DNA of 64,000 nucleotides, from assembly GCA_009667805.1 (NCBI GenBank), contig CM019071.1, forward strand, positions 45,333,593 through 45,397,592, given 5' to 3'. Below are positions 54,657 to 64,000 of the stretch, piece after piece (the first letter of the stretch is position 1; the number at the start of each line of letters is the position of its first letter). The translations under genes were made by a program, and so were the position numbers. Under the pieces are notes generated by a model. The model saw only the letters and a program-made list of their open reading frames with translations, was not told the origin of the DNA and made no database searches. Source of the stretch: Leptobrachium leishanense. Lineage: Eukaryota; Chordata; Amphibia; Anura; Megophryidae.

Positions 54657-56242
54657 ATATAAAATTTTCGGATCGTTTCGTTCGGAATTCGACAATTTTC
54701 ATTTCGGATCGTTTCGACCGATTTCTGTTTCAGTTCGTTTAGTTTCGGCTCATTTTTCGTATCGACTTTTTTTCGTGATTTTGGACATTTTCGTGTTTTC
54801 GGTGTGGGAAATGTTTTGCCCCATATACATCAATGTTAAAAATATTCCCTTTTTAATACAATATCTAATAAACCGTTTATTATATTCTGTAGTAAAGAGT
54901 CTCTTTATTTCTAGATTTTTAAACCTCATAGTATTGTGCGCCGTGTATTATGAGCATTCAGTATTATTTGGGAGTACTGCTTTTTGAGTAAGAGTAGTTA
55001 AAAAAATAAAAATAAACTTGAAACTCGGGGGGGGACACCATGAGTTACCGCACCGGGTGACACCAACCCTAGTGACACCACTGACGGTGTGAAAGCACTT
55101 GCTGCCACCAAAATATTTTGGTGCACTGCCACTGACACCTGTACCAGATTCATATCATTTTAATATTGGACCGCAGGGTCCAACCCTGCACTCTTCCACA
55201 ACAACACACACAGAGGGGTTACGGTGTGAAGGCACTGTTGCCGACACTAAAGGCCCAATTTTAAAGCACCTATTGTTACTTTCATCCAAAGCCTGCATAA
55301 GTTTCACCATAATTTAGCCAAAAAATCACTAAACTTGTTCTGCACGTCCCAAAATGTCTCCTTTTTTAATACAGACTGCCACCAGAAGCAGTTGTTTATG
55401 AATAGATTAAAGGAAAACCGTTTACCGTAATTTGAAACGTCATTTTTTTGTTTTTAAATGTTTCTATACATCCTACAAATCCGCCACTTCACGGGCAGGT
55501 TATGGGGACCTCCTAGGCATGATATTTGAAGGAATTTTTTGTTTTTATTTTTAACCCTTATTTCATGGAAAACTCACTGTTCCTTTAAAAAGGTTTTTTT
55601 AAAACTTTTTTCCTTGTTTCCTGTCCCCCAGGGCACTACCCCCATACACCTTTTATGTGTATGAACCCCCATACACCTTTTATGGCAAATATCTTGCATA
55701 TATGCCCTCTTGCAGGGCACTCTAAAAATCGAACTTTTGAGTCCCATTGACTTGCATTGAGTTCGGTTCGTGTTCGCATTCGAACTCGAACTTTTGAAAT
55801 TGTTCGAGTTCGAATGCGAACCGAACACGGGGGTGTTCGGCTCATCCCTAGTCAGCAACAGATCGGATTCTCAGAACAAGCAGGGTCAGTAACAAGTATA
55901 CAAACTGATTCGGTAAGCTAGCGATACGGAAATAAAGGCTGAGACACACTGAGCGTGTAGCGACGCACAGCATAGCGAAGCGAAGGGAAGCAAACATTTT
56001 GCAGGCTTGACTTCACTCCACTCCGCCTCGCAGCGTGTCTACACTGCATTACGTTTGCTTCTCACCGCACTGGACAGGAATCCACTAATTAAATTAAAAT
56101 GTACACACAAAACCGTTTTGTTTCCACAAAGCACATGTTATATAGGCAAAAAAAAGTTTCTACTCAATAAAATACATCAAAAATTACTGTTAATTTAATA
56201 GGAATAGTATAAAAATATAAAAAAAGGTAACCCCTGATCATA
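54657..56242. other. Interior of the 7.6-kb element, repeat fragments
   Basis: 54,660-54,800 is rich in TTTCGGATCG words, a fragment of the family at 60014. 54,820-54,920 matches the CAGGGTTAT family in inverse. 55,460-55,852 matches 13,740-14,123, ending GTTCGGCTCATCCCTA. The rest, to the Tc1 end, has no recognised feature. Confidence 0.55.
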
Positions 56243-57893
56243 TAGTCATGTCCAGAAATATTGGGACATCGACACAATTCTAACATCTTTGGCTCTATAC
56301 ACCACCACAATGGAGTTGGAATGAAACAAACACAATGTGCTTTAACTGCAGACTGTCAGCTTTAATTTGAGGGTATGTACATCCAACTCAGGTGAACGGT
56401 GTAGGACTTACAGCAGTTTGCAGATGTGCCTCCCACTTGTTAAGGGACCAAAGGTAATGGGACAGAATAATAATCATAAATCAAACTTTCTCTTCTTAAT
56501 ACTTGGTTACAAATCCTTTGCAGCCAATCACAGCCTGAAGTCTGGAACGCATAGACATCACCAGACGCTGGGTTTCATCCCTGGTGATGTTCTGTCAGGC
56601 CTCTACTACTGCGACTGTCTTCAGTTCCTTCCTGCTTGTTCTTGGGGCATTTTCCCTTCAGTTTTGTCTTCAGCAAGTGAAATGCATGCTCAATGGGATT
56701 CAGGTCAGGTGATTGACTTGGCCATTGCATAACATTCCACTTCTGTCCCTTCAAAAACTCTTTGGTTGCTTTTGCAGTATGCTTTGGGTCATTGACCATC
56801 TGCACTGTGAAGTGCCGTCCAATGAGTTCTGCAGCATTTGGCTGAATGTGAGCAGATAATATTGCCCCAAACACTTCAGAATTCATCCTGCTGCTTTTGT
56901 CAGCAGTCACATCATCAATAAATACAAGAGAACCGGTTCCATTGGCAGCCATACATGCCCACGCCATGACACTACCACCACCATGCTTCACTGATGAGGT
57001 GGTATGCTTAGGATCATGAGCAGTTCCTTTTTTTCTCCATACTCTTCTCTTCCCATCACTCTGGTACAAGTTGATCTTGGTCTCATCTGTCCATAGGATC
57101 TTGTTCCAGAACTGTGAAGGCTTTGTTAGGTGTTGTTTGGCAAACTCTAATCTGGCCTTCCTGTTTTTGAGGCTCACCAATGGTTTACATCTTGTGCTGA
57201 ACCCTCTGTATTCACTCTGGTGAAGTCTTCTTTTGATTGTTGACTTTGACTCACATACACCTACCTCCTGGAGAGTGTTCTTGATCTGGCCAACTGTTGT
57301 GAAGGGTGTTTTCTTCACCAGGGAAAGAATTCTTCGGTCATCCACCACAGTTGTTTTCCGTGGTCTCCCGGGTCTTTTGGTGTTGCTGAGCTCACTGGTG
57401 CGTTCCTTCTTTTTGAGAATGTTCCAAAGAGTTGTCTTGGCCACGCCTAATGTTTTGCTATCTCTCTGATGGGTTTGTTTTGTTTCTTCAGCCTAATGAT
57501 GGCTTGCTTCACTGATAGTGACAGCTCTTTGGATCTCATCTTGAGAGTTGACAGCAACAGATTCCAAATGCAAATAGCACACTTGAAATGAACTCTGGGC
57601 CTTTTATCTGCACATTGTAATTGGGGTAATGAGGGAATATCACACACATGGCCATGGAACAGCTGAGAAACCAATTGTCCCATTATCTTTGGTCCCTTAA
57701 CAAGTGGGAGGCACATCTGCAAACTACTGTAAGTCCTACACCGTTCACCGGAGTTGGAAGTACATACCCTCAAATTAAAGCTGACAGTCTGCAGTTAAAG
57801 CACATTGTGTTTCATTCCAACTCCATTGTGGTGGTGTATAGAGCCAAAGATATTAGAATTGTGTCCATGTACCAATATTTCTGGACCTGACTG
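56243..57893 (-). mobile_element. Tc1/mariner transposon with long inverted repeats
   Basis: About 1.65 kb, TA on each side (56241-56242, 57894-57895). The ends TAGTCATGTCCAGAAATATT and the inverse CAGTCAGGTCCAGAAATATT pair for about 210 bp with scattered mismatches. It contains a Tc1-type transposase on the minus strand. The left terminal CAG is mutated to TAG. Confidence 0.93.
56575..57560 (-). pseudogene. Tc1-like transposase, one frameshift
   Basis: A DD34E cut-and-paste transposase. The first part (57,540-57,447) begins MRSKELSLSVKQ and carries the first helix-turn-helix; a shift near 57,447 moves to the frame 57,444-56,575. That frame carries the GRPRKT hook, the second helix-turn-helix, and ILWTDETKI (first Asp). 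NDPKHTAKATKEF (second Asp) and PDLNPIEHAF (Glu) follow. All three catalytic residues are present. QMVND replaces the usual QQDND before the second Asp. The C-terminus departs from the family after KGKCPKN, suggesting another break. Confidence 0.88.
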
Positions 57894-58095
57894 TATATAT
57901 TATATGGACACGGAGCGCTGTGTATAGAGTGGGGATGCATTGATACCACACACAGACATATATGTATATATCAACACGCAGACCTATATATACGTATATA
58001 TCAACACACAGATATATATATACACCCACCCACAGACCTCAGACCATATATACACATATGCACATGGGGGGTGGTATGTGGACAATCAACTAAAT

Positions 58096-58220
58096 GCCCC
58101 CCCCATTTGGCTGATCCCTCCAGAAGAAATGTTGAACCCGACAGAGCAGAGAATATATATATTATTCTCTGCTCTATCGGGTTCAACATTTCTTCTGGAG
58201 GGATCAGCCAAATGGGGGGG
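58096..58220. repeat. Hairpin in the right arm of the 7.6-kb element
   Basis: The partner of 54392-54520: CTCCAGAAGAAATGTTGAAC and its inverse around an AATATATATATTATT centre. Confidence 0.85.
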
Positions 58221-59071
58221 ATTAGTTGCCAAAATGTGTAATACAAGTCTGAATATATATATTTATAAGAATATAGATTATATATATATATATATATATA
58301 TGATATATATCATACCTGCCGTTACCTTCCCCTAAATTTGCTAAAAATATACACACAAAAAAACCAAACCACTGCCTGAGACCCCGCGCAGCCCACATGC
58401 CACCCCCCTCTACCTGGCTGAATGTATCTAATATATATAGTTAAATACATTCAGCAAGGTAGAGAAAGAAAACAAAAAGTTTTATTTTATGTTCCCGGGG
58501 ACATTTAAAAATGTCCTCAGATTTAATTTATTTTAGAAATGTGTCACCTTACCTTAGCCTGGTGGTCAGTGGGGGCTCCCTGGATCCTGGTTGTGGGTGG
58601 GGGGTCTGCCGTGGCCGCAGGTGCAGTGGCTCCCTCCCTGCGCCGCCTGACTGCCACATGCACCCAGGCGGCTAGCCTGCACAGTCGCAACTCTGTCATC
58701 CGGTGGCCGCATGCTCCTCAAGGGGATCCTTGGGAGGCCCCGGCAGGCTGCCCTCTACAATGCCTGATTAGAGGGCCGTGTCTGCCTGATGTTTTAGTAA
58801 CAAGAATGTTTTATCCCATAGGCTTCAATGTTAAAAATATTCCCGTTTTAATTCAATATCTAATAAACCATTGCTTATAATATTCTGCAGTAAAGAGTCT
58901 CTTTATTTCTAGATTTGTTAGTATTTAATTTTTTTTTATACTTTTTTCAAAAAGAAAAAAAAAATTCGAACTTTTGGCGAACATCCCAAAAAAGTTCGAA
59001 GTTTGCGAACTTTCGAACGGCCGATGTTCGATTCGAACTGCGAACAGATCCAAACCGAATGGTCATCCCTA

Positions 59072-60013
59072 ATAATGGAGAGGGTTTGGACATTTAGGCG
59101 CTATGGATAGGGGATACGCTATAGGGGGATACGCTGCCCTTGGGACGTGTTTGACACCCAACAAAACACAAAGGATAATGTAATAGGAGTTCCCCTAGGC
59201 GCGTGTAATGTACATGAATTATCTGGGATTAGTGTGGTTTATAGCTTGTCTTATGTCTGTATTGTTACAGATAAAATAAACATCCATCAGCTACGTCGAC
59301 ATGACACAAGGAGATCCCTATATCTCACAATAAATGAAAAAGGTATGAACTTCCTACAATAGATGGAGAATTAATACAGTCTTGTGTTTAGTATTCAACA
59401 AAAAAGTCGCATTGTTCAGTTCATATCATACATCACTTTTGAAATGCAGGAGACTCGACAGGATTAGTCAAATTAATGTGGAATGGTTCTCCTTTTCGAA
59501 AAGTTGTAGAGTCAAGATGCATACAATCCCCAGATAGTTTCCGCTGGAAAACCTCGAAACCTACAGCAGACAAATGAGAAACAGGAACACAATTGCGCAA
59601 TACGCGGCGGTACTGGCCCCTATCTTCCCCCCTATGGGGTAGTTACAATAGGTGGAGTCCCTAGCCTGGCTCTGAGGAACGTGGTGCGTGTAGGGTATTT
59701 TTCCGGCAACCCTCTGCCCTTAATAGAATTTCTTTACTCCGAACCGGTGTCTTTTGTTGTTGTTTCGATTTTCTTTTTTCCTGAATTATAACTTTATTGC
59801 AGTACCAAAAAAATGATTGAGGTCTTTGTTTTTTAAAGATTTCTCCATCCTGTTTCCTTAATTATAACCTTGGAGAGGGAGCTCCCTGAGATCTCAAGTT
59901 TTATTACAGGTTGCTCGGCTAATTAGATTTATTATTACTATTATCTGCTGCTGCAAAGGCTCATGGGAAGCTGCTGTCTGACATTATTTGACGTAGCATC
60001 TGTCTAATGAGTA
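59072..60013. other. Intergenic stretch, nothing recognised
   Basis: Unique-looking DNA with no convincing frame and no terminal or tandem repeats. Confidence 0.45.
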
Positions 60014-60553
60014 GGCTTGTGCCCTTTTTTTTTTTTTCGGTTCGATTCGATTTTTCGGATTTTTAAACTTTTCGATTCGGCTCGTTTCGACTGATTTCTG
60101 TTTCGATTCGGTTCGGCTCGACTCGTTTTTCGTGTACATTTTTTTTTCGGAATATCGACCATTTTTTCGTATTTTCGTGTCACTTAGCTCGTTTTTTGTA
60201 TCGACTTTTTGTATTTTCGGAAATTTTCGTTTTTCGGAATTGTAAATGGTTTCGGAATATCGACCATTTTTCGTATTTTCGTGTCAGCTCGTTTTTTGTA
60301 TCGACTTTTCGTATTTTCGGAAATTTTCGTTTTTTCGGAACGTCTGTTCTCCTCGTTACAAAGCAATAAATTTCGATTTGACACATTTCAAGTACATTCG
60401 AAAATTCCAAAAATATTTCGTTTCGGCTCGGAAAACTTTTCGGATCTGTCATTTTCGGATCTAAAAATTTTCGGAAAATCGGCCTCATCCGAAAACACGA
60501 ATCAGGAAATTTCGTGAAAATTCCGAAATTCCGAAACCCGAAACGCACATCCC
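60014..60553. mobile_element. TTTTCGG-rich MITE with a 9-bp duplication
   Basis: It starts GGCTTGTGC, ends GCACATCCC (inverse GGGATGTGC), and is flanked by TAATGAGTA on both sides (60005-60013, 60554-60562). The interior is built of TTTTCGTATTTTCGTG and TTTTTCGGAA words in both orientations, including a near-duplicate of about 100 bp. No coding capacity. A fragment of the family lies at 54,660. Confidence 0.8.
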
Positions 60554-60847
60554 TAATGAGTAGGAAAACAAATCGCTGTAGCAGATCCCAGCACCTCAAC
60601 TGGGTCACATCTGCTAATGCCGCGCCCTTGCAGGACCTCTACTTTCCCACCAGCGATGTTTCATGTCTTCTCCAGCCCTTGGCCGAAGTTTAAGGACAGC
60701 TAGAATAATAGAGCGGTGATAGCATTCCCCGGAATTCTGTTGTGAAGGCAACAACTCCATAGACTATAATGGCTCTGTAATACTGCCCCATGTGTCCAGA
60801 CCCTGGCCTCTGCATTGATCCCTCATGTGACCCTGTAGTTCGGGGCT

Positions 60848-61384
60848 CAGCAACCATGGTCCCTCCAGATGTTTAAGGCTCGGGTCAGACAAACGCATTT
60901 TTCGCGTCGTCCGTGAAAAAGTGCGTTTGAGCGAATGGACGTATTTTTTCACAGAATACGCAATAGCGGTCATACGATGCGCATTTTCGTCCGTGATTTT
61001 GTACGGATCATCAATAAAACCCTTGTTGCGTCTGGACGTTATGTTGGCCGGACATTAGCAGCGTCTGACGTCTCCTAATCACGCACACACACCGCTATGT
61101 GGACGCAGCGCACTCTGTACGTCAGTACTAGCGGTATCACGTTCTCGAAAAAATGTGTTTGTTTGCCGCTTGCGTTGCGCGGCCGCACTTTGTATATTGC
61201 CCGTCATTGGCCGTAATTTGCTGCTACTACGGCCGTGATAAAGTGCGGCTGCATGCGCGTTCGCACTACGTTCGTCTGACCCTAGCCTTAGAACTACATC
61301 TCCCACGATGCGCAGCTACTCGTTAGATTATTAGAGCTTCGTGGGAAATGTAGTTCCTAAACAATTGGAGGGTCAAGGTTGCTG
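60848..61384. mobile_element. hAT-like MITE with ACTACATCTCCCA motifs, split by another MITE
   Basis: CAGCAACCATGGTCCCTCCA at the left and TGGAGGGTCAAGGTTGCTG at the right are inverted ends. Inner motifs GAACTACATCTCCCAC and the inverse GTGGGAAATGTAGTTCC follow. The MITE at 60875-61289 sits between end and inner motif. No clean target duplication is seen. Confidence 0.6.
60875..61289. mobile_element. MITE, AAGGCTRGGGTCAGACR family, nested
   Basis: AAGGCTCGGGTCAGACAAACG and the inverse end CGTTCGTCTGACCCTAGCCTT. The interior shares CGCAATAG, GCGCATTTTCGTCCGTGATTTTG and GTTATGTTGGCCGG words (in parts) with 43538-43816. Confidence 0.85.
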
Positions 61385-61947
61385 TTCCCTGCTGTAGAAC
61401 ATATGGTGCCACAGATACATGGATCCAAAATACCCCTGCATCTCCTGCATAGGGAATCCCCTGCCAGATGGGAGGGAAGCCCATTTCTGGTGTTGTCTCA
61501 TTCATGTGCAATTCTGTCAGTGTGCAGGGGAAGCCATACGGCGAGGGCTGCCAGCTTAGATGTCAACAGGGATGTCATCAAAGGGGTTATAGTCCATGTA
61601 ACGTTCAGGGGCCCAGTGGCTCCCAAACCATATGCTACTTCACACCACCTCCCTCCACACCACCCTGGAATGGCCTACTGGGGTACCAAGGAATTTCCCG
61701 GTGGGCCGCAGCATCTGGGATGAGTTAGGGCATATTGCCCTTCGCCGAGGGAGCGCTTTGTATGGCATCAGGCAGAGGTACAGAGTGAATACTCTCGCAC
61801 GGGCAGCACGTTTTATCCCCATGATGGACACCAGGGATTCAGCCCATTATGCGTGAAAAAAGGGAAGCAAAGGAGGAGCAGAATGTTTTATTTTTAGTTT
61901 ACTAATATGTGCAGCTGAGGGAAGAGGACCCTGACCAGCCGTTCAGT
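61385..61947. other. Stretch without a recognised feature
   Basis: Several short frames overlap here. One on the plus strand, ending near 61,856 (ELGHIALRRGSALYG, TLARAARFIPMMD), looks compositionally protein-like, but I recognise no family and see no splice context. Confidence 0.4.
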
Positions 61948-62220
61948 AAGGCTGGCGTCAGACGAACGCAGGATTAACGTCCGTGTCGGCACACAGCTTA
62001 ACGTCCTTTGTAGCATATAATCATGAGCAATAGAGACCCACACAGTTAGCGCGTCTGCCCCGAAATGCGCACACACAACGCACGGGGCAAACGGACGCAA
62101 GTTAGGCAAGAATGTAAAACCGCTAGACAGATGCGCAGAGTGCGCCACATCCGCGTAGCATTCTGCGTGAGTGATGAGGAGACGTCGAGCACCTTGACGC
62201 ACAAAATGTCTTTTCATATC
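61948..62220. mobile_element. MITE fragment of the AAGGCTRG family
   Basis: Starts AAGGCTGGCGTCAGACGAACG and contains the ACGTCC and GGACGC words typical of the family. The right end is missing next to the minisatellite. Confidence 0.6.
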
Positions 62221-62252
62221 GTGTACCAATTTTTATCATTTATACATATTAA

Positions 62253-63612
62253 TTTTGCAGTGAGCAGGATTCACACGCCGCATGCATTATGTTGCAGAGA
62301 AGTGCTTCCCTGCAGTGAGCAGGATTCACATGATGCATGCCTTATATTGCAGAGAAGTGCTTCCCTGCAGTGAGCAGGATTCACACGCTGCATGCATTAT
62401 ATCGCAGAGAAGTGCTTCCCTGCAGTGAGCAGGATTCACACACTGCATGCATTATATTGCAGAAAGGTGCTTCCCTGCAGTGAGCAGGATTCACACGCTG
62501 CATGCATTATATCGCAGAGAAGTGCTTCCCTGCAGTGAGCAGGATTCACACACTGCATGCATTATATTGCAGAAAAGTGCTTCCCTGCAGTGAGCAGGAT
62601 TCACACGCTGCATGTTATATTGCAGAAAAGTGATACCCTGCAGTGAGCAGGATTCAAACACTGCATGCTTTATGTTGCAGAGAAGTGCTTCCCTGCAGTG
62701 TACAGGATTCAAACACTGCATGCATTATGTTGCAGAGAAGTGCGTCCCTGCAGTGAGCAGGATTCACACGCCGCATGCATTATATTGCAGAGAAGTGCTT
62801 CCCTGCAGTGTGCAGGATTCACACGCCACATGCATTATATTGCAGAGAAGTGCTTCCCTGCAGTGAGCAGGATTCACACGCTGCATGTTATATTGCAGAA
62901 AAGTGATACCCTGCAGTGAGCAGGATTCAAACACTGCATGCTTTATGTTGCAGAGAAGTGCTTCCCTGCAGTGAGCAGGATTCAAACACTGCATGCTTTA
63001 TGTTGCAGAGAAGTGCTTCCCTGCAGTGAGCAGGATTCAAACACTGCATGCATTATGTTGCAGAGAAGTGCGTCCCTGCAGTGAGCAGGATTCACACGCC
63101 GCATGCATTATATTGCAGAGAAGTGCTTCCCTGCAGTGTGCAGGATTCACACGCCACATGCATTATATTGCAGAGAAGTGCTTCCCTGCAGTGAGCAGGA
63201 TTCGCACGCCGCATGCATTATATTGCAGAGAAGTGCTTCCCTGCAGTGAGCAGGATTCACACGCCGCATGCATTATATTGCAGAGAAGTGCTTCCCTGCA
63301 GTGAGCAGGATTCACATGATGCATGCCTTATATTGCAGAGAAGTGCTTCCCTGCAGTGAGCAGGATTCACACACTGCATGCATTATATTGCAGAGAAGTG
63401 CTTCCCTGCAGTGTGCAGGATTCACATGCTGCATGCATTATATTGCAGATAAGTGCTTCCCTGCAGTGTGCAGGATTCACACACTGCATGCATTATATTG
63501 CAGAGAAGTGCTTCCCTGCAGTGTGCAGGATTCACACACTGCATGCATTATATTGCAGAGAAGTGCTTCCCTGCAGTGTGCAGGATTCACATGCTGCATG
63601 GATTATACTGCA
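62253..63612. repeat. Minisatellite, 55-bp unit, about 25 copies
   Basis: Unit GCAGTGAGCAGGATTCAC, ACGCCGCATGCATTATAT, TGCAGAGAAGTGCTTCCCT. Adjacent copies at 63246 and 63301 are exactly 55 bp apart. A block of several units (near 62,590-62,830 and 62,875-63,160) recurs with the same variants, a higher-order duplication. Frames through it are not genes. Confidence 0.97.
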
Positions 63613-63951
63613 GATGTTAACTATCTTTGATATTTTGGGTAAATGAAGGTCATGCACGATCACGTTTGAGGTCATTGTTTCTTGCAGAATCACGCTGCCC
63701 CCAGAAACTATAGGATTTCATTATTATAACATACATTACTGATACTCTGCCTGTAAATATTTTCAAATCCACCAAATTGTTTACAGCTGTTTCCTATTGA
63801 AGGTTTGGTCTCCACCCTCCTATAAGTCTCACTCCTCATATAAACACAGACTTCACATTCAGCCCAGTTCACTCTCGCTACACAGTTATCGAGCTCACAC
63901 TTAGCACGGTGAGGAAAGTCTCTCTGATTCATCCGAGACTTGACCTCTAGG
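63613..63951 (+). promoter_or_regulatory. Candidate promoter and 5' UTR of the next gene
   Basis: A TATA-like CATATAAACA lies at 63838-63847, about 110 bp upstream of the ATG at 63952. The 339 bp between the minisatellite and that ATG contain no other repeat. Assignment depends on the downstream frame being a real exon. Confidence 0.4.
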
Positions 63952-64000
63952 ATGGACTTCTCAGTAGATGTGTCTCTGCTCCTCATTCTCTGTATCTCCT
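63952..64000 (+). CDS. Start of a second P450-like gene (runs off the window)
   Basis: ATG 63952 opens a frame MDFSVDVSLLLILCIS up to the window edge. A short polar start followed by a Leu/Ile-rich stretch is what the membrane anchor of a CYP2 protein looks like. It is on the same strand, 13.7 kb after the first gene, and preceded by a TATA-like box. Only 16 residues are visible, so another signal-anchor protein is possible. Confidence 0.45.
   Translation, partial: MDFSVDVSLLLILCIS

Larger units (their letters stand above)
51471..59069. mobile_element. 7.6-kb DNA element with long terminal inverted repeats, TA target
   Basis: Ends GGGATGAGCTGTTTGG and the inverse GGGATGACCATTCGG, each flanked by TA. 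The outer 760 bp at each end are inverted copies (51,471-52,230 against 58,310-59,069), including CATGCGGCCACCGGATGACAG and its inverse. The pairing resumes inward (54,365-54,650 against 57,950-58,250). A LINE interrupts the left arm. The middle (54,657-57,950) contains other repeats and a Tc1 copy, but no transposase of its own that I can see. Confidence 0.7.

Noticed and set aside
61632..61856. Possible small gene ending RFIPMMDTRDSAHYA
   Set aside because: Short, overlapped by other frames, with no recognised family or splice signals.

Overview
This window is vertebrate nuclear DNA, most likely from an amphibian (an inference). It holds one complete nine-exon cytochrome P450 gene of family 2. 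The gene spans about 32 kb only because its introns are packed with nested transposons: Ty3/Gypsy, BEL/Pao, CR1-, L2- and L1-type LINEs, a Tc1 transposon, hAT- and piggyBac-like elements and many MITEs. Long minisatellites and a degenerate TTAGGG block also fit a repeat-rich vertebrate. There are no bacterial-type operons, CRISPR arrays, or tRNA or rRNA genes that I can recognise.

Layout. 1-10,918: a minus-strand BEL/Pao element (LTR at the left edge, pol fragment at 9.4-10.9 kb) split by a full-length plus-strand Ty3/Gypsy element (1130-9233, TSD AATG) and by a MITE (9991-10902, TSD ATA). 10,919-18,058: a composite inverted-repeat element, three minisatellites (about 23, 52 and 24 bp units), a LINE ORF1 scrap, a telomere-like block, and a possible TATA promoter with leader exon (15.2 kb). 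18,076-50,268: the CYP2 gene, with exon lengths 168, 163, 153, 161, 177, 142, 188, 142 and 182 nt. These give 491 codons with every splice phase intact and all P450 signatures present.

Intron 4 (13.5 kb) holds the richest nest. A hAT-like element (27,395-35,914, near-perfect 8-bp TSD) contains a CR1 fragment and a young Gypsy element (29,072-34,949, two 1124-bp LTRs, TSD TCAGA). The Gag of that element resembles the PNMA (paraneoplastic Ma antigen) proteins and it lacks RT and integrase. Its gag is itself split by an LTR (31,400-32,225, TSD CACAC). Further along lies an L1 with only ORF1 (36,445-39,620, 9-bp TSD), split by two LTRs joined as a 1.3-kb palindrome (38,005-39,316, TSD ACGTG). Intron 7 holds a minus-strand CR1 inside a MITE, plus MITE pairs.

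51,471-59,069 is a 7.6-kb element with long terminal inverted repeats, interrupted by an L2-like LINE lacking its RT core and holding a Tc1/mariner copy with long inverted repeats. 60-63.6 kb holds MITEs and a 55-bp minisatellite. At 63,952 a second open reading frame with a P450-like N-terminal anchor begins and runs off the window, suggesting a tandem CYP2 cluster.

The genes do not form a pathway. The host function is one microsomal monooxygenase, possibly with a second beginning at the right edge. Everything else is mobile DNA whose nesting order can be read from target-site duplications.
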